Shown in pieces: positions 61,921 to 64,000 of a stretch of DNA of 64,000 bases. Where the stretch lies: contig SVGC01000003.1 in NCBI GenBank assembly GCA_015056495.1, positions 1 to 64,000 of the forward strand. The letters are read 5' to 3'. How positions within the stretch are numbered: position 1 is the first letter of the stretch; the number at the start of each line of letters is the position of its first letter. The DNA comes from Butyrivibrio sp. (GTDB lineage Bacteria > Bacillota > Clostridia > Lachnospirales > Lachnospiraceae). The notes under the pieces were generated by a model. It worked only from the letters and a program-made list of their open reading frames with translations. It was not told the origin of the DNA and ran no database searches. Made by a program: the position numbers and the translations under genes.

Positions 61921-63474
61921 TCAACTATTATTTTTTGAACAATAGTTCATTAAAAAGTCTTCATCAATGATAATACCATTACAAATTAAATATTGAGAAG
62001 CCCGCGCACGGCGGACTGATTCTTTCTCATGGATCACTACATCAAAGGAATGCTCTGCCCAGGGAAGAGTGCAGGTATCGAGGTCTCCCCAGGCCGTCTC
62101 ATCAGCTACAGTGCACGCGATTCGAGCGGCAAAAGAGTTGACGCAGACTCCGCATACATAAGATTCAGGTAGTGCATGTTTAATAAAAGATGCATTAGCA
62201 CCAAGGCCGCAGGAAAAATCAAGAATCCTCAATGGACGCTTTGCATCTTTTGCATAAGCTATTACTGCTGCTACTGCCTCGTCCCATTCAAGGCTATATT
62301 TCCACGCATCAAAGCCCCATTTATTCTTGAATCTCTCTCTATTGATTTCAAAACAATCACTGTGACCTTCAAAACCTTCACCGCCATCGTGATATATAAA
62401 ACTATTCGAGCAGACATATTGTCTATAGCCAAGAGCAGCCAATCTTATTCCAAGGTCATCATCTTCAAAATACCCTGGGGAATACTGTTCATCAAAGACC
62501 TCCCCATCAGGAGCTACCTCTTTTAAAGCATCATTTAAAACAAGAAGTGCAAACCCCGTTAACCTGAATCGCCTTATACAGGACTTAAAGTCCGGAAAGC
62601 TGTTATCTAAAGCATACCTATTAAATATGTCAAGACTCCTCTTAAAGCCCAGCTTCTTGTGCCATCCCGGCAAAAGCTCTTCTCCGACATATTTTTCAAA
62701 TAAAGAAGGATCAATTTCCTGACGAGAAGCACTGTTGGACATAGCACTGCATGCCCCTACATTCCTATCCTCATATAGTCCCATCCTCAGATAGAACAGG
62801 GCGTTTGGTGTAAGAACTGCATCGTTATTTAAAAATAATATATCATTAGCAGGGGCACAGTATTTATATCCAAGATTACTACCTTTCGGAAATCCCAGAT
62901 TTTCATCACTTTCAATCAGCTTAAATCTGTAAGATGCGCTATCTCTTTTTCCTTTAAGATATTCTCTTACACCGCTCTGAGTTGATGCATTATCCACTAC
63001 CACAACTTCAAAAGAATTATCAGGGAGGCAACTCTCTATAGCTTCAATGCAAGACTTTAATATTTCAAGGTCGTTATAAGAAAGAATCTGAATGCTGACG
63101 TTTCTTACCCTCATTCCCGGAGAATTCTTAAGCTCATTAAAAGTTTCTTCAATTAAAGATTTATCCTCATTGTCACAATAAAAATAAGCCATTTCCATAC
63201 AAAGATATGCCTTATTAACATTTAAATTGCGATAATAAAGACCAAGCATGTAAAATAGCTCATAGTTTGTCGGGGCATATTTCATGCCCCTGGATATTGC
63301 TCCAAATTCTGCTGTAGCATCCCTTAGGCCTTCCCATAAAGAAGCCTCCAAAATGCAAAGTTTTGCAGCGCTTTCATTGTCCAACTCACCAGCATGATAG
63401 TATTGGTTTCGAAACTCATAGAGTGCTTCTTTATAATTTCCTTTTGTTAACAGGCTTTCAAGTTTTTCAAACAT
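61921..63474 (-). CDS. Family 2 glycosyltransferase fused to a methyltransferase-like domain
   Basis: A 517-residue protein with three parts. Residues 1-120 are helical and TPR-like (GNYKEALYEFRNQYYHAG, APTNYELFYMLGLYYRNL). Residues 125-385 form a GT2 domain: VSIQILSYNDLEILKSCIEA, VVVVDNASTQSGV, NLGFPKGSNLGYKYC, then ILFLNNDAVLTP with the metal-binding acidic motif and the FDEQYSPGYFEDDDLGIRL helix. The last 120 residues begin LRILDFSCGLGANASFIKHA, a SAM-binding motif I. Probably involved in surface glycan or flagellin glycosylation; the substrate is unknown. GGAGG before the ATG. It follows the ATP-binding regulator on the same strand. Confidence 0.83.
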   Translation of the reverse strand: MFEKLESLLTKGNYKEALYEFRNQYYHAGELDNESAAKLCILEASLWEGLRDATAEFGAISRGMKYAPTNYELFYMLGLYYRNLNVNKAYLCMEMAYFYCDNEDKSLIEETFNELKNSPGMRVRNVSIQILSYNDLEILKSCIEAIESCLPDNSFEVVVVDNASTQSGVREYLKGKRDSASYRFKLIESDENLGFPKGSNLGYKYCAPANDILFLNNDAVLTPNALFYLRMGLYEDRNVGACSAMSNSASRQEIDPSLFEKYVGEELLPGWHKKLGFKRSLDIFNRYALDNSFPDFKSCIRRFRLTGFALLVLNDALKEVAPDGEVFDEQYSPGYFEDDDLGIRLAALGYRQYVCSNSFIYHDGGEGFEGHSDCFEINRERFKNKWGFDAWKYSLEWDEAVAAVIAYAKDAKRPLRILDFSCGLGANASFIKHALPESYVCGVCVNSFAARIACTVADETAWGDLDTCTLPWAEHSFDVVIHEKESVRRARASQYLICNGIIIDEDFLMNYCSKNNS

Positions 63475-63503
63475 ATGCTCCTCCTAAAAGTCATATCCTT
63501 CTT

Positions 63504-63995
63504 TTACAACTTTATGGTTAGAACATTGAGCCCAAGGACATTCTGATAGGTAAAATCCTTGGAAATCCTATAGACCATGCGAAGTCCAATATTTTTGGTC
63601 TTATCTTCAGGATCAGCAATTCTCTGCCTCTGGACAGGGTCAAATGGCTGACAGTCATCCTTGATAGACAGGATAATATCCTCATCCTTTACTATTGCCC
63701 TGGCAGTAAGATTATGAGGCTTACTATCCATGGTAAACCCATGGCTAACAACGTTACCTGCCATCTCCTCGAGAGAGAGGCTGGCAAAATAAGCCCTTCT
63801 CTTGTCTATGCCCTTGTCTGTACAGAATCTCTGAACAACCTCTGAGATTTCTGTCACATCTTCCATCCTGTGGACATTAAATTCTATCCTGTGATTGTCA
63901 TCCACTCCAAAATCACCAGGTATTACCATGAGTTCGTCTATATTTCCCGGAATCTTTTTATTCTTGATGATTGAGTAAATAATAACAATTAACAT
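63504..63995 (-). CDS. HATPase_c_2 ATP-binding regulator domain, probably partial at window edge
   Basis: 163 residues from the first ATG inside the window; the frame stays open to the edge, so the true start may lie beyond 64000. A hydrophobic stretch (MLIVIIYSIIKN) opens the visible part, as if it were the last helix of a membrane protein. The rest is an RsbW/SpoIIAB-like GHKL domain: SLEEMAGNVVSHGF (N box), ILSIKDDCQPFDP (G1 box) and NIGLRMVYRIS (G2 box). Such domains phosphorylate anti-sigma antagonists or act as switch kinases. 29 bases upstream of the glycosyltransferase gene. Confidence 0.75.
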   Translation of the reverse strand: MLIVIIYSIIKNKKIPGNIDELMVIPGDFGVDDNHRIEFNVHRMEDVTEISEVVQRFCTDKGIDKRRAYFASLSLEEMAGNVVSHGFTMDSKPHNLTARAIVKDEDIILSIKDDCQPFDPVQRQRIADPEDKTKNIGLRMVYRISKDFTYQNVLGLNVLTIKL

Positions 63996-64000
63996 GCAAA

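Noticed and set aside
1..64000. CRISPR array or Cas genes
   Set aside because: No regularly spaced direct repeats and no Cas-like proteins; the Abi_2 protein has HEPN motifs but is far too short for Cas13.
1..64000. Prophage or conjugative element
   Set aside because: No capsid, portal, terminase, integrase, relaxase or type IV secretion genes are visible in any frame.

Overview
The window reads as chromosomal DNA of a low-GC, strictly anaerobic, non-sporulating Firmicute, most likely a rumen or gut Lachnospiraceae of the Butyrivibrio / Pseudobutyrivibrio type. This rests on gene content: oxygen-sensitive ribonucleotide reductase NrdD/NrdG, an A-type flavodiiron protein, FabK as the only enoyl-ACP reductase, a T-box on proS, plant-polysaccharide enzymes (GH127, DUF5722-like proteins, an acetyl-esterase-like hydrolase), and a yabO-divIC-tilS-hpt-ftsH cluster without the sporulation genes it carries in Bacillus. 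The species assignment is inference.

Layout. 1-0.7 kb: decayed fragments, including a frameshifted S51 peptidase. 0.7-6.6 kb: a lipoprotein metallopeptidase, an AraC regulator divergent from a GH127 beta-L-arabinofuranosidase, and a secreted L,D-transpeptidase. 6.7-15.1 kb: a minus-strand type II fatty-acid synthesis operon, acpP-accD-accA-fabH-fabK-fabD-fabG-fabF-fabZ-marR(fabT-like), with a clear promoter, a hairpin after acpP, and one copy of a dispersed palindromic repeat at each end in opposite orientation. 15.3-27 kb: housekeeping genes (S4 protein YlmH, glutathione peroxidase, esterase, exonuclease, DacF, TrmB, an SH3 protein, MurI, NrdD, NrdG). 27-34.4 kb: a zinc-ribbon membrane protein, a KdgK-like kinase with a paired operator, T-box-controlled proS, and two overlapping membrane GGDEF proteins. 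34.4-44.5 kb: CCA transferase, a PEGA-domain secreted protein, hup, rqcP, divIC, tilS, hpt, ftsH, greA, a flavin reductase and a YdcF protein. 44.5-49 kb: an orphan sugar-binding lipoprotein followed by a hybrid histidine kinase, probably one sensory unit. 49-54.4 kb: flavodiiron protein, two tandem secreted DUF5722-like glycosidase-fold proteins, and ThrH. 54.4-60.2 kb: an ECF sigma/anti-sigma pair, tRNA-Pro(CGG), MATE pump, RlmI-like methyltransferase, NudC and tRNA-Gly(GCC). 60.2-61.8 kb: a small accessory patch with an Abi_2-type HEPN protein preceded by a structured small-RNA candidate, then a broken transposase. 61.9-64 kb: a glycosyltransferase-methyltransferase fusion and a partial ATP-binding regulator.

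The regulatory DNA is unusually readable. It includes two NrdR boxes on nrdD, an OhrR/MarR-like palindrome inside the gpx promoter, a pair of ATGTAA-N4-TTACAT operators before kdgK, a proline T-box, intrinsic hairpins inside the nrdD-nrdG and acpP-accD pairs, and two copies of a long REP-like hairpin (20.8 and 54.4 kb).

The best candidate for something new is the Abi_2 protein with two RX4-6H motifs and the compact two-hairpin RNA directly upstream. Next come the binding-protein/hybrid-kinase pair, with a terminator against the ribosome-binding site, and the inverted repeats that bracket the fatty-acid operon.
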